Part shown: one piece after another, positions 1 through 8,326 of the stretch
Numbering within the stretch: position 1 is the first letter of the stretch
Layout: every line of letters begins with the position of its first letter
From: Bacteroidaceae bacterium
Lineage (GTDB): Bacteria; Bacteroidota; Bacteroidia; Bacteroidales; Bacteroidaceae
Direction of reading: 5' to 3'
Assembly (NCBI GenBank): GCA_017560125.1
Contig: JAFYOS010000004.1
Span: forward strand, 1-64,000
DNA length: 64,000 bases
Notes under the pieces: model-generated
The model's input: the letters and a program-made list of their open reading frames with translations, nothing else
Database searches by the model: none
What the model was told of the DNA's origin: nothing
Program-made: the position numbers and the translations under genes

Positions 1-161
1 AGCAGCAACAGCAGCAACAACAGCAAGAGCAGCAGCAAGAAATGTCCAAAGAGAATGCCGATCAAATTTTGCAGGCTGCAATGCAGGATGAAAAGGATGT
101 TCAGGAGAAGGTGAAAAAAATGATGCAGCTCCGTGGACGCAAACTTGAAAAAGATTGGTAA
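1..161 (+). CDS. batC: BatC, C-terminal fragment (aerotolerance operon TPR protein)
   Basis: Only the last 52 codons are in the window; the gene runs off the left edge and stops with TAA at 159-161. What is visible is a glutamine-rich stretch followed by a charged helix that begins EMSKENADQIL and ends KLEKDW. A Gln-rich linker and a NADQxL...QDEKDxQEKV tail are what I recall for the C-terminus of Bacteroides BatC, a periplasmic TPR protein of the Bat operon. The BatD and BatE genes that follow in the same direction support the name. The TPR part cannot be checked here. Confidence 0.72.
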   Translation, partial: QQQQQQQQEQQQEMSKENADQILQAAMQDEKDVQEKVKKMMQLRGRKLEKDW

Positions 162-202
162 TTTTGTAAATGCAATATATAGTTGCTTTTAACGATATAC
201 AG

Positions 203-2023
203 ATGAAAAGAATATTTTTTTCCGTAATATTATTCCTATTTGCAATAGGGGTGGCCTTTGCCGACGAGATAACATTCGTAGCCTCTGCGCCCAATGCAGT
301 GGTGGTGGGCCAGCAGTTCAAATTGAGTTATAAAATAAACCGAGGTAACGCAAAGGAGCCTCGTATTCCCGCTATAGATGGTTTTACCATTCTTATGGGG
401 CCTACACGCTCGTCCGAAATGAGCTACATGAATAATAACGGACAGGTAACACAAACAAAATCGCTAACTTATACCTATATACTTAAAGCGGATAAGGAGG
501 GTTCTTTCGTGTTGCCGGCCGCAACGGTGGCTGTCGATGGCGAGAATATAACATCGAACAAGGTAGATATAAAGGTGCTTCCTCAGGACAAGCAGCCCGC
601 CGCACAGTCGGGCTCGGCTTCAAGAAATCAGGCATCATCGACCAATGTGGGTAGCGACGAGCTGTTCATGACCGCCACACTGAATAAAACCACTGTATTT
701 GAGCAACAGGCAGTCCTGCTGACATATAAAGTGTATTCGGCTGTAAATCTAACTTCGTTGAATGGTAAGATGCCCGATTTGAAGGACTTCCATACACAGG
801 AAATAGACCTTCCGCAGCAAAAGGAGTGGCAGCTCGAGCATTATAACGGCCGCAACTATCGCGCATTGACATGGAAACAATATCTGCTTTTTCCGCAAAA
901 GAGTGGCGAGATAGAGATACCCTCGGTCGCTTTCGAAGGTATTGTGGCTATGCAGGTGCGTAGCAATATGGATCCCTTCGACCTTTTCTTTAATGGTGGA
1001 AGCCAGTATGTCGAGGTGAAGAAGGCGCTCAATACCCCCAAACTGAAACTGAAGGTCGAGAATCTTCCTGCCGGAAAGCCCGCAGGCTTCTCTGGCGGTG
1101 TAGGCGAATTTGGTATAAAATCGTCGATAAGCGCTACCGAAGTAAATGCTAACGAGGCTGTTACCTTGCGTGTGATGATTTCGGGCGTTGGTAATATGAA
1201 GCTGCTGAAAACCCCCGAAATAGAGTTCCCCGCCGATTTCGAAGTGTATGATCCGAAGGTGGATAACAATTTCAGCGTCAAGAGCAACGGTCTCTCGGGA
1301 AATAAAATTATCGAGTATCTTGTAATCCCCCGTCACTCGGGCACATTTACAATACCCCCCATTAAGTTCTCGTATTTCGATGTTAAGCTCAAGGAGTACA
1401 GAACCGTCGAGGCCGATAGCTACACATTGAACGTGGCCAAGGGCAAAAACGAAGGCTCGCAGGTATCTACATCGTATGTGAGCAAGGAGGATCTCAAGCT
1501 ACTGGGCAAGGATGTACGCTTCATAAAAACAGGTAAGGCGTCGTTCAGCCGCAAGGGTGAATATTTCTTCGCTTCGTCGCTCTATTGGTTGTGCTACATA
1601 GTACCCTTCATGTTCTTTGTGGTATATATAATCGTCTATCGCAAGAAGATGGCCGAGAATGCAAATATAACAAAACTGCGTACCAAAAAGGCCAACAAGG
1701 TTGCTGTGAAACGATTGAAGATAGCCAAACGACTGTTGGCCGAGAACAAGAGCAGCGAGTTCTACGACGAAATACTGAAAACCTTGTGGGGATATGTGAG
1801 CGACAAGCTGAGCATTTCGCTTTCGCAGCTTTCAAAGGACAATATTTCTGCTTGCTTGGCAAACAGGGGAGTGGATGAGCCTTTGATCAAGGAATTCGAA
1901 GCGGTGCTTAGCGAGAGCGAATTTGCACGTTATGCACCCGGCAACCCCGGCGAGACTATGGACAAGATATATTCAATGGCCATAGATGTAATTAGTAAAT
2001 TGGAAAATACCATAAAAAGATAG
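203..2023 (+). CDS. batD: BatD, membrane-anchored aerotolerance operon protein
   Basis: This 606-residue protein begins with a typical signal peptide (MKRIFFSVILFLFAIGVAFA), which is why I start it at 203 rather than at the in-frame ATG at 170 that would add 11 residues. A long beta-rich periplasmic part follows, then one membrane segment at about residues 458-482, and a basic, helical cytoplasmic tail of about 125 residues. Length, topology and position between batC and batE match BatD (oxygen tolerance family). Bat proteins are thought to help Bacteroides survive oxygen exposure, with VWA-type partners BatA and BatB usually encoded just upstream; those would lie outside this window. The molecular function is unproven. 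Confidence 0.9.
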   Translation: MKRIFFSVILFLFAIGVAFADEITFVASAPNAVVVGQQFKLSYKINRGNAKEPRIPAIDGFTILMGPTRSSEMSYMNNNGQVTQTKSLTYTYILKADKEGSFVLPAATVAVDGENITSNKVDIKVLPQDKQPAAQSGSASRNQASSTNVGSDELFMTATLNKTTVFEQQAVLLTYKVYSAVNLTSLNGKMPDLKDFHTQEIDLPQQKEWQLEHYNGRNYRALTWKQYLLFPQKSGEIEIPSVAFEGIVAMQVRSNMDPFDLFFNGGSQYVEVKKALNTPKLKLKVENLPAGKPAGFSGGVGEFGIKSSISATEVNANEAVTLRVMISGVGNMKLLKTPEIEFPADFEVYDPKVDNNFSVKSNGLSGNKIIEYLVIPRHSGTFTIPPIKFSYFDVKLKEYRTVEADSYTLNVAKGKNEGSQVSTSYVSKEDLKLLGKDVRFIKTGKASFSRKGEYFFASSLYWLCYIVPFMFFVVYIIVYRKKMAENANITKLRTKKANKVAVKRLKIAKRLLAENKSSEFYDEILKTLWGYVSDKLSISLSQLSKDNISACLANRGVDEPLIKEFEAVLSESEFARYAPGNPGETMDKIYSMAIDVISKLENTIKR

Positions 2024-2031
2024 TTCATATT

Positions 2032-2799
2032 ATGAATAAGATAATATATATATTTCTGCTGTGTGCAGCGCCTATGTTCCTACATGCCGGTGAGGCATCA
2101 GCGTTGGGCGAAGCCAAGATTGCTGCCGACAGTGCATATGTAAATGGAAACTATTCCGAGGCTATAGAAATATATGAGCAGATTATTGCCGACGAGAACG
2201 AATCGGCCGACCTCTATTACAATTTGGGTAACGCCTATTACAAGGCGGATAATATAGCCAAGGCCATACTGAATTTCGAAAGGGCATTGCTTCTGTCGCC
2301 CTCGGACGACGACATCAAGTTCAATCTGGAGCTTGCGCGTAGCAAAACCGTCGATAAGGTAGCTCCCACACATAAATTTTTCCTTGTGTCGTGGATTGAA
2401 AGCATTGTAAATCTGCTTGGTATGCACACTTGGGCTGTAGCAGCGGTGGTAGCTTTTATTATCTTCCTTGCAACAGCGCTGCTTTTTCTTTTTGGCAAGA
2501 ATATTGTCATGCGTAAGGCCTGCTTTGCTGTTGCATTGGTGTCGCTCTTTGCCACCTTCTTTGCCCACATGTCGGCATTGCATCTATATCACTATCTGAC
2601 CGTGCGAAACGATGCAATCATTGTGCAGCCATCGGTAACGGCCAAGAGCACTCCCAGCAATTCGGGTACAGACCTTTTTGTGATACACGAAGGACGCAAG
2701 GTGAAGATTTCCGATGATTCAATGCGCGAGTGGAAGGAAATTGAACTCGAGGATGGAAATGTCGGTTGGGTTCCTACCGCGTCGCTCGAGAATATTTAA
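2032..2799 (+). CDS. batE: BatE, TPR and SH3-domain protein of the Bat operon
   Basis: The 255-residue product has a signal peptide, two TPR units at about residues 31-106 (ADSAYVNGNYSEAIEIYEQI and YYNLGNAYYKADNIAKAI), two membrane segments at about 131-155 and 161-184, and a bacterial SH3-like domain from about 195 to the end, finishing near NVGWVPTASLENI. This order is the usual BatE architecture. It begins 8 bases after batD and is surely cotranscribed. TPR and SH3 domains point to a scaffold role in the periplasm. The next gene, a PAP2 phosphatase, follows after 23 bases, so the operon probably continues. Confidence 0.87.
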   Translation: MNKIIYIFLLCAAPMFLHAGEASALGEAKIAADSAYVNGNYSEAIEIYEQIIADENESADLYYNLGNAYYKADNIAKAILNFERALLLSPSDDDIKFNLELARSKTVDKVAPTHKFFLVSWIESIVNLLGMHTWAVAAVVAFIIFLATALLFLFGKNIVMRKACFAVALVSLFATFFAHMSALHLYHYLTVRNDAIIVQPSVTAKSTPSNSGTDLFVIHEGRKVKISDDSMREWKEIELEDGNVGWVPTASLENI

Positions 2800-2822
2800 T
2801 GAATTTTTAATGCAAGGGGAAT

Positions 2823-3536
2823 ATGTTTGATTTAGGACAGATAATAGATTTCGACAAACAGTTGCTGCTCTGCTTGAATGGTAGCGACTCGTTGTTCTGG
2901 GATGGTATAATGAGTGTATATACCACCACGTTGGTATGGATTCCTTTTGCATTGGCCCTTGTATATCTGTTGATAAAGAACAACAGCCTGATGAACTTCT
3001 TTCTTCTGTTGCTGTTGATTGCTATTCTGATTGCATTGACCGATGGAATAACCTCGACAATATGTAAACCGCTGTTTGCCCGTTTAAGGCCCACGCACGA
3101 CCCCGAAATAATGTACATGGTGGATGTGGTGAACGGTTATAGGGCCTATAAATATGGATTTATGTCGAGCCATGCTGCCAATTCGTTTGGCGTGGCTGTC
3201 TTCGTGTTGCTGCTTGTGAAGAATAGATTGCTGAGCATTTCAGTCATTCTGTGGGCTGCAATAAACTGCTATTCACGCATATATCTAGGTGTTCACTATC
3301 CGGGCGATATATTGTGCGGTGCTTTGGTTGGCATATTGTGCGGCGTGTTGATGTATCGCCTCTATTCATACATTAGCAATCACACTCGTACAAACAACAG
3401 GGGATGGATTTCGGACAATTATACCAAAAGCGGATATTCGGTTTCGGATATTCATTTCATGCTCATGGTATTGTATGGAACGTTTGCACTCATTCCGGCT
3501 ATCGCATTCATCATATTGCAACACAAACTAATATAA
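2823..3536 (+). CDS. PAP2-family membrane phosphatase
   Basis: The 237-residue membrane protein carries the three-part PAP2 signature: KPLFARLRP (KX6RP), SSHAANSFG (usual PSGH replaced by SSHA) and SRIYLGVHYPGD (SRX5HX3D). These residues form the phosphatase active site. About six hydrophobic segments fit the family. Substrates in such proteins are lipid phosphates, for example undecaprenyl pyrophosphate, phosphatidic acid, or the phosphate groups of lipid A. Which one applies here cannot be told, but the lipid A-type acyltransferase encoded 11 bases downstream suggests lipid A or phospholipid metabolism. It sits in the same transcription direction as the Bat genes. Confidence 0.85.
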   Translation: MFDLGQIIDFDKQLLLCLNGSDSLFWDGIMSVYTTTLVWIPFALALVYLLIKNNSLMNFFLLLLLIAILIALTDGITSTICKPLFARLRPTHDPEIMYMVDVVNGYRAYKYGFMSSHAANSFGVAVFVLLLVKNRLLSISVILWAAINCYSRIYLGVHYPGDILCGALVGILCGVLMYRLYSYISNHTRTNNRGWISDNYTKSGYSVSDIHFMLMVLYGTFALIPAIAFIILQHKLI

Positions 3537-3547
3537 AATAAGCGACA

Positions 3548-4510
3548 ATGAAGCAGTTATTATATAGAATCGTTTGGGGGGCATGCTATCTGTTGGCATT
3601 ACTCCCATTCTGTGTCATATATCTTATTTCGGATATTATCTATTTCGTGATTTTCTATTTGGTGCGCTACAGAAGGCGTGTCGTTCGCAAAAATCTGCGA
3701 AATTCTTTTCCCGACAAGAGCGAAAAGGATATTTTGGATATAGAGAAGAAATTTTACAAGACCTTGTGCGACTATTTCCTTGAGTGCATGAAGATGCGCA
3801 CAATAAGCGAGAAGGAGATGTGTCGTCGCATGCGTTTCAATGGTACTCAGGATGTGGTTGATGCCTCTAATGCCGGCAAATCGGTGGTTGTGTACATAGC
3901 CCATAGTATGAACTGGGAGTATATTACTTCGTTGCCGTTGCATATGAATAACATCGACGCCCAGATTGCTCAGATATACCATCCTTTGGAGAATAAATAT
4001 TTCGATAATGCCTTCATTAAGCTGCGCGAGCGTTTCGGTTCGATGTCGATACCTATGGCTCATACGTTGCGTCGCGTCGTTGATTTCGGCAGGGAGAACC
4101 GTCGTTTCATCATTGGTTTTGTAGCCGATCAGGTTCCTACATGGGAGGCTATAAACCATTGGGTTACATTCATGCATCAGGATACTCCTGTATTTACCGG
4201 TACCGAAAAAATTGCACGTCGCGTGGGTGCTTCGGTCTATTATCTTTCGATGACACGTCCCAAACGAGGCTATTTCGAGGCTTCGTTTGTGAAAATATGT
4301 GACGACGCATCGTTGACTGAGGAGTTCTCGGTGACTAACGAGTATTTCAAGCTGATTGAGAAAGACCTTGCACGCGAACCGTGGTTGTGGCTGTGGACGC
4401 ACAAGCGATGGAAACGTACACGCGAGGGCTTTAAGAAACGCCAGCAGAAACGTGCCGAGGATCAGCGCCGACTAATGGAGCGCGCTTCGCAAAAGAGTGG
4501 CGATAAGTAG
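3548..4510 (+). CDS. LpxL/HtrB-family lipid A acyltransferase
   Basis: A 320-residue protein with one N-terminal membrane segment (about residues 8-35) and the acyltransferase motif HX4E at His119-Glu124 (HSMNWE). The later stretch FVADQVPTWEAINHWVTFMH and a basic C-terminus (KRWKRTREGFKKRQQKR) also match the LpxL/HtrB/MsbB family, which transfers secondary acyl chains to Kdo2-lipid IVA at the inner membrane. Bacteroides usually makes penta-acylated lipid A and carries one such enzyme, so this is probably the main late acyltransferase. It follows the PAP2 gene by 11 bases. The specific acyl donor is not evident. Confidence 0.88.
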   Translation: MKQLLYRIVWGACYLLALLPFCVIYLISDIIYFVIFYLVRYRRRVVRKNLRNSFPDKSEKDILDIEKKFYKTLCDYFLECMKMRTISEKEMCRRMRFNGTQDVVDASNAGKSVVVYIAHSMNWEYITSLPLHMNNIDAQIAQIYHPLENKYFDNAFIKLRERFGSMSIPMAHTLRRVVDFGRENRRFIIGFVADQVPTWEAINHWVTFMHQDTPVFTGTEKIARRVGASVYYLSMTRPKRGYFEASFVKICDDASLTEEFSVTNEYFKLIEKDLAREPWLWLWTHKRWKRTREGFKKRQQKRAEDQRRLMERASQKSGDK

Positions 4511-4562
4511 TAGCTGTTGATATTGTATTGCGAGGTTTTCGATTTTTTTGAAATTTTTGCTC

Positions 4563-4570
4563 TATCTTTG
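4563..4570 (+). promoter_or_regulatory. Bacteroidetes -7 promoter box for the lipid kinase gene
   Basis: TATCTTTG matches TAnnTTTG. It lies 56 bases upstream of the ATG at 4627, in the first gap of more than 25 bases after the Bat operon, so the kinase gene probably has its own transcript. Confidence 0.65.
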
Positions 4571-4626
4571 CATAGCAATGTCCGCCGAGGGCTGTTGCTG
4601 AATATAGTTTCGATAATAGCATATAA

Positions 4627-5646
4627 ATGAAAAAAAGAAGTCTTTTATTTCTTATAAATCCTAAGTCGGGGGTACATGGCAAGCGCTCTGTACCCAAGCT
4701 TATCGAAACCTATATCGATAAGACTAAGTTCGACTATGCTATTGCCGAAACACAATACAAGGCTCATGCTTGCGAGCTTACCAATAGCGCCGTAGAGCAG
4801 GGCGTAGATGCCGTGGTGGCTGTCGGTGGCGATGGAACGGTCAACGAGGTGGCCCGTTCACTTGTGGGTACAAACACGGCGTTGGGCATATTGCCTTGTG
4901 GCTCGGGTAACGGATTTGCCCGTCATTTGGGAATTCCCGTCGATTTGAAACGCGCAATAGATTTCATAAATCTCTCCGAAACAATTTCAGTGGATTATGG
5001 CAAGATAAATGGTACTCCCTTCTTCTGCACATGCGGAATGGGCTTCGATGCTATTGTCAGCCGTAGCTTCTCCGAGAGCAAACGTCGCGGATTTATAGGA
5101 TATATCAACAAGGTGTTGCACGATCTTGTAATGTACAAGCCCGAGGTTTACGAGATTGAAGCAGAGGAGGGTGCTCTGAAAAACAAAGCTTTTCTTATTG
5201 CCTGTGGAAATGCAGCGCAGTATGGAAACAACGTCTATATAGCACCTCAGGCGTCCATGAAGGACGGCTTGCTGAACGTAACAATCCTCGAGCCATTCTC
5301 GGTTGTCGATATTCCTATACTCATCGGTCAGGTGCTGAGCAACACTATTGACCAGAATAGCCATATTAAGACATTGAATACCAAATGGCTCAAGGTGCGC
5401 CGTAAATCTCCGGGTGTGGTGCATTTCGACGGCGAGCCCGTGGAGATGGATTCGGAATTGTTCGTGGAGATTGTACCTAACGGCATGAAAGTGCTTGCTG
5501 TGCCCGATTGGGATGGAATGTATCAGCCGGTTCCGGTCTATAAACAGTTCTTGGGTCTTTTCAATGGTTCGTTCCCCGGAATGGATATATCCGATAAATT
5601 CATATCGTTGCCGTGGCAGAATATCGATAAGAAGAACCGTAAATAA
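4627..5646 (+). CDS. YegS/DgkB-type diacylglycerol or lipid kinase
   Basis: The 339-residue protein has the N-terminal INPKSG motif, the nucleotide-binding glycine motif GGDGTVNEVA at about residues 67-76 and GSGNGFARHLG at about 97-107, all hallmarks of the DAGK catalytic family (YegS, DgkB, LCB5). The C-terminal beta-rich part with HFDGEPVEMD is also typical. These enzymes phosphorylate diacylglycerol or sphingoid bases; in Bacteroidales, which make sphingolipids, a sphingoid or ceramide substrate is a real alternative. It is preceded by its own promoter box and followed by a convergent methyltransferase gene. Confidence 0.87.
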   Translation: MKKRSLLFLINPKSGVHGKRSVPKLIETYIDKTKFDYAIAETQYKAHACELTNSAVEQGVDAVVAVGGDGTVNEVARSLVGTNTALGILPCGSGNGFARHLGIPVDLKRAIDFINLSETISVDYGKINGTPFFCTCGMGFDAIVSRSFSESKRRGFIGYINKVLHDLVMYKPEVYEIEAEEGALKNKAFLIACGNAAQYGNNVYIAPQASMKDGLLNVTILEPFSVVDIPILIGQVLSNTIDQNSHIKTLNTKWLKVRRKSPGVVHFDGEPVEMDSELFVEIVPNGMKVLAVPDWDGMYQPVPVYKQFLGLFNGSFPGMDISDKFISLPWQNIDKKNRK

Positions 5647-5722
5647 TTCATACATATACAGGCCTAGGGTAGCGGTGTATCTGTTCGCTGCCGGTCGTGG
5701 GAAAGGGGAGTGATAGCTCCTT

Positions 5723-6430
5723 TTATAGTTTCAGATAGAAATCCTTTAATAATGCTGTGGCTTCGGCACTGAAGATACCGGGCGCCTCCTCGAGGGTGAA
5801 ATGAGTAGTGACGCACTCCGTTTCGGTCTTGCTGAACTCCACCAGGACGCGTTTGGGCGTGGCTCCTGCACGGGTGTGGACATATGTGGTGCGCGATAGA
5901 TAAAGGCCGCTCTCTTTAGCCTCGGTGCACCATTTGTCGTATATGTCTGTGGGGATAACCACCGAAAGACGTCCATCGTCGGTGAGCAGATTGCGTGCAT
6001 GGGATAGCAGTTGGTCGCTAGCGAGCGAATCGTCGTGACGGGCTTTGCTGCGCACGCTGTCGGGGCATTTCAGGCTGTTTACGAAATAGGGCGGGTTGCT
6101 CACTATCGTATCGAATTTCTCATTTGGGAAATAGCTCAAAAAATCGCTGTTTATAATTTCTATGCGATTGCTCCATGGCGATGCTTCGGCATTTTCGCGC
6201 GCCTGCTGCGATGCTCCCTCTTCAATCTCGACGCCGGTGATGGTGGCGCTTGGGCATCGTTGAGCCGCCATGATGGCAATAAGGCCGCTTCCGCATCCGA
6301 TATCAAGAATCATGTGGCTCGCTTCGAGGTTGGCCCATGCACCCAGTAGGCAGCCGTCGGTGCCTACCTTCATTGCGCAATTTTCTTGATTTATAACAAA
6401 TTGCTTGAAACGGAAGAAGTTGTTTGCCAT
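5723..6430 (-). CDS. trmN6: TrmN6-type tRNA1(Val) A37 N6-methyltransferase
   Basis: The 235-residue protein begins MANNFFRFKQFVI and carries KVGTDGCLLGAW at residues 21-32, a SAM-binding motif ILDIGCGSGLIAI at 41-53, and the N6-adenine methyltransferase motif NPPY at 112-115. This combination is that of YfiC/TrmN6, which methylates A37 of tRNA-Val. In Bacteroidales this group is annotated as the same enzyme, though activity has been shown mainly in E. coli. It is encoded convergently with the lipid kinase gene and divergently from the lipoprotein gene at 6641, with a back-to-back promoter region in between. Confidence 0.86.
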   Translation of the reverse strand: MANNFFRFKQFVINQENCAMKVGTDGCLLGAWANLEASHMILDIGCGSGLIAIMAAQRCPSATITGVEIEEGASQQARENAEASPWSNRIEIINSDFLSYFPNEKFDTIVSNPPYFVNSLKCPDSVRSKARHDDSLASDQLLSHARNLLTDDGRLSVVIPTDIYDKWCTEAKESGLYLSRTTYVHTRAGATPKRVLVEFSKTETECVTTHFTLEEAPGIFSAEATALLKDFYLKL

Positions 6431-6457
6431 ATTGTGTCTGCTTTTCTCTTTCTAACG

Positions 6458-6465
6458 CGAAGTTA
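6458..6465 (-). promoter_or_regulatory. -7 box for trmN6 (minus strand)
   Basis: Read on the minus strand this is TAACTTCG, a TAnnTTCG variant of the Bacteroidetes box, 27 bases upstream of the trmN6 start. The plus-strand box for the divergent lipoprotein gene is 33 bases away. Confidence 0.55.
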
Positions 6466-6498
6466 GTAAATATTATTTCAGAAATGACATTTTTTCCG

Positions 6499-6506
6499 TA
6501 ACTTTG
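6499..6506 (+). promoter_or_regulatory. -7 box for the HELGH lipoprotein gene
   Basis: TAACTTTG matches TAnnTTTG. The ATG at 6641 lies 134 bases downstream, so the transcript would have an unusually long 5' leader; I see no known riboswitch in it. Confidence 0.55.
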
Positions 6507-6640
6507 TGGAACTATTTTTAGGAGCCATATTTCGAGGTTCCGCGGTCGGTTATAATCTGTTGCAATATTTCTCGGGCAATACCAATGCTCGGGAATTTAT
6601 TTGAATAGAAATAAATGTAAAGATAACAAAATAAATATCT

Positions 6641-7975
6641 ATGAACAAAACTATTTACTCTCTGATTACTCTGTTTTTATCAGCAGGTTATCTGCTCGTG
6701 AGTTCATGCACGGGTGGCGGTCGCAGTGAGCAATTTTCGGGAAAGGAGATATACATTCCCAACGAATTTGCCGATATGGATTTCAACGACACGCTCAGCC
6801 GATATTGTTTCCAGCGTATGGATACTACCCCTAATATTGTATTTTTCTGGGAGAAGGGCTTCGGTAACGACATTTCGAAAGCGCCTATGATTGATAGTAC
6901 GGATATGACATTCGATTTCGAGGGGCTGAAGGCGGCTGCCGAGCGTTTCTATGTATATTATCGCGACACGCTCAAGTTTATCTATCCCGGTTCTCTTGCC
7001 GATAAGTATAGAATGATGGTGATGATAAACTACTCGAAAGAGAGCACCGCTTATGGCGGTTCGTATGATAACACCATCGGTGCTATATGGGTTACTCCCT
7101 TGCGCTTGCACGAGAAGCGTTTCAACTGCATAGCGCATGAGCTTGGTCATGCTTTCCAGGCACAGATTGCTGCCGATGGATTGACCAGCGCAAGCGGTTC
7201 GCTGTGGGAGGTCACTTCGCAGTGGATGCTTTTCCATGTGAACCCCTACTGGATGGAAGAGGAGAATTACCATTGGGTTAACTACATGAACAAGACACAC
7301 ATATATCCGTTCTGCGAGGATATCATGTATTGCAATGCCTATCTTGCCGAGTGGTGGTCCGAGAAGCATGGCTTGGAGATAATGAGCCGCATATGGCGCA
7401 ACAACAGCGACGAACACGATCCCATGCTCCTTTACCAGTTGCAGACCGGCATAGACCAAAAGGCCTTCAATGCCGAGTGCTTCGATGCGGCGTTGCACTT
7501 CATCACCTACGACCTCGACAGAATACGTCCCTATACAAAGCCCTATCGCAATGCTCACAGAAGCAAGCTTGTGGCAATAGAGGGCAAGGCCGGCGAGTAT
7601 GCCGTTTCCGATAAATGCATCCCGCAGTGCTATGGCTACAATGGTATTGCTCTCGAAGTGGCCGAGCCCGGTAGCGAGGTTACCGTGTCGCTCAACGGCG
7701 TAATGCCCGAGAACATGAAGGGTGAATGGAACTATGCTCTCCTTCCCGTGAAGAGCGATTCTATCGCCGACTACAGCGAGGCTTTGCGTGCTACTACGGT
7801 TGATGGCGTCGGCAAGGAGATACGCTATAGCGTGCCCGCCGATGGTATATCGCATTTGTGGTTGGTGGTAAATGCCGTTCCCGACACCCACGATGCAGCC
7901 AAGGCCGATACACAGTGGAAGTACAATATCACCATCAACGGTACTACACCAAAAAAGGCGGAAGAGAAGAAATAG
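6641..7975 (+). CDS. HExxH-motif lipoprotein, putative zinc metallopeptidase
   Basis: The 444-residue product has a lipoprotein signal peptide with lipobox LVSSC (Cys23). A zincin motif HELGH is at residues 166-170, followed by FQAQI. Downstream aromatic-rich segments (WEVTSQWML, YNAYLAEWW) and a C-terminal beta-rich part (from about residue 315) resemble the DUF6055-type putative gluzincins seen in Bacteroidetes, from memory. Secretion and lipidation place it at the outer membrane or periplasm. Protease activity and substrate are unknown, and the third zinc ligand cannot be assigned with confidence. It is monocistronic by spacing. Confidence 0.6.
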   Translation: MNKTIYSLITLFLSAGYLLVSSCTGGGRSEQFSGKEIYIPNEFADMDFNDTLSRYCFQRMDTTPNIVFFWEKGFGNDISKAPMIDSTDMTFDFEGLKAAAERFYVYYRDTLKFIYPGSLADKYRMMVMINYSKESTAYGGSYDNTIGAIWVTPLRLHEKRFNCIAHELGHAFQAQIAADGLTSASGSLWEVTSQWMLFHVNPYWMEEENYHWVNYMNKTHIYPFCEDIMYCNAYLAEWWSEKHGLEIMSRIWRNNSDEHDPMLLYQLQTGIDQKAFNAECFDAALHFITYDLDRIRPYTKPYRNAHRSKLVAIEGKAGEYAVSDKCIPQCYGYNGIALEVAEPGSEVTVSLNGVMPENMKGEWNYALLPVKSDSIADYSEALRATTVDGVGKEIRYSVPADGISHLWLVVNAVPDTHDAAKADTQWKYNITINGTTPKKAEEKK

Positions 7976-8099
7976 CAACGAGGCTTCTTTCTCATGCTGA
8001 GAGGGCTTTTGTATAGCTTTTCCCGAAGAAAATACGACAAATACACACGTTTGCTGCATCTTCTTCGGGGTTTATTGGTACTGTGTCGCGTAAAATGAG

Positions 8100-8107
8100 T
8101 AACTTCG
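8100..8107 (+). promoter_or_regulatory. -7 box for the symporter operon
   Basis: TAACTTCG, a TAnnTTCG variant, 38 bases upstream of the small accessory gene. A TTG about 20 bases further upstream could be the -33 element. Confidence 0.5.
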
Positions 8108-8145
8108 CGCCCGATATTAATGTATATAAATAAATTGAAAGAGAT

Positions 8146-8304
8146 ATGTTTGGAATTGAAGACCCGGGTATTTGGTTGCCCTACCTGTTGGCAGTTGTCT
8201 GCCTGCTGTTTTCGGCATGGTGGGGATTGTCGCGTTGGAACAAGGATGACAAATCCGACGCATTCGTAAAAACGGAAAAGGAATTCGAGAATGATAATGA
8301 GTAA
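8146..8304 (+). CDS. Symporter small accessory protein (52 aa)
   Basis: This short gene encodes 52 residues: MFGIEDPGIWLPYLL, one membrane helix to about residue 26, then a charged tail KWNKDD-like (actual SRWNKDDKSDAF) ending FENDNE. It begins after a promoter box and ends 22 bases before the symporter ATG. A family of small proteins starting MFGIxDPxIWxxYLL and always encoded just upstream of a sodium:solute symporter is known as the symporter small accessory protein; the match in sequence start, size and position is good. It probably binds or stabilises the symporter in the inner membrane. Confidence 0.83.
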   Translation: MFGIEDPGIWLPYLLAVVCLLFSAWWGLSRWNKDDKSDAFVKTEKEFENDNE

Positions 8305-8326
8305 TTAGTGGAGGAGGATTAAGAAA

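Noticed and set aside
6704-8059. A 451-codon open frame on the minus strand opposite the HELGH lipoprotein gene
   Set aside because: It is the antisense shadow of a gene with a signal peptide, catalytic motif and promoter; the translated product has no recognisable feature.
8022-8069. CCCGAAGAA ... TTCTTCGGG as a terminator after the HELGH lipoprotein gene
   Set aside because: The stem is only 9 bp with a 30-base loop and no T-run, so it is not convincing as an intrinsic terminator.
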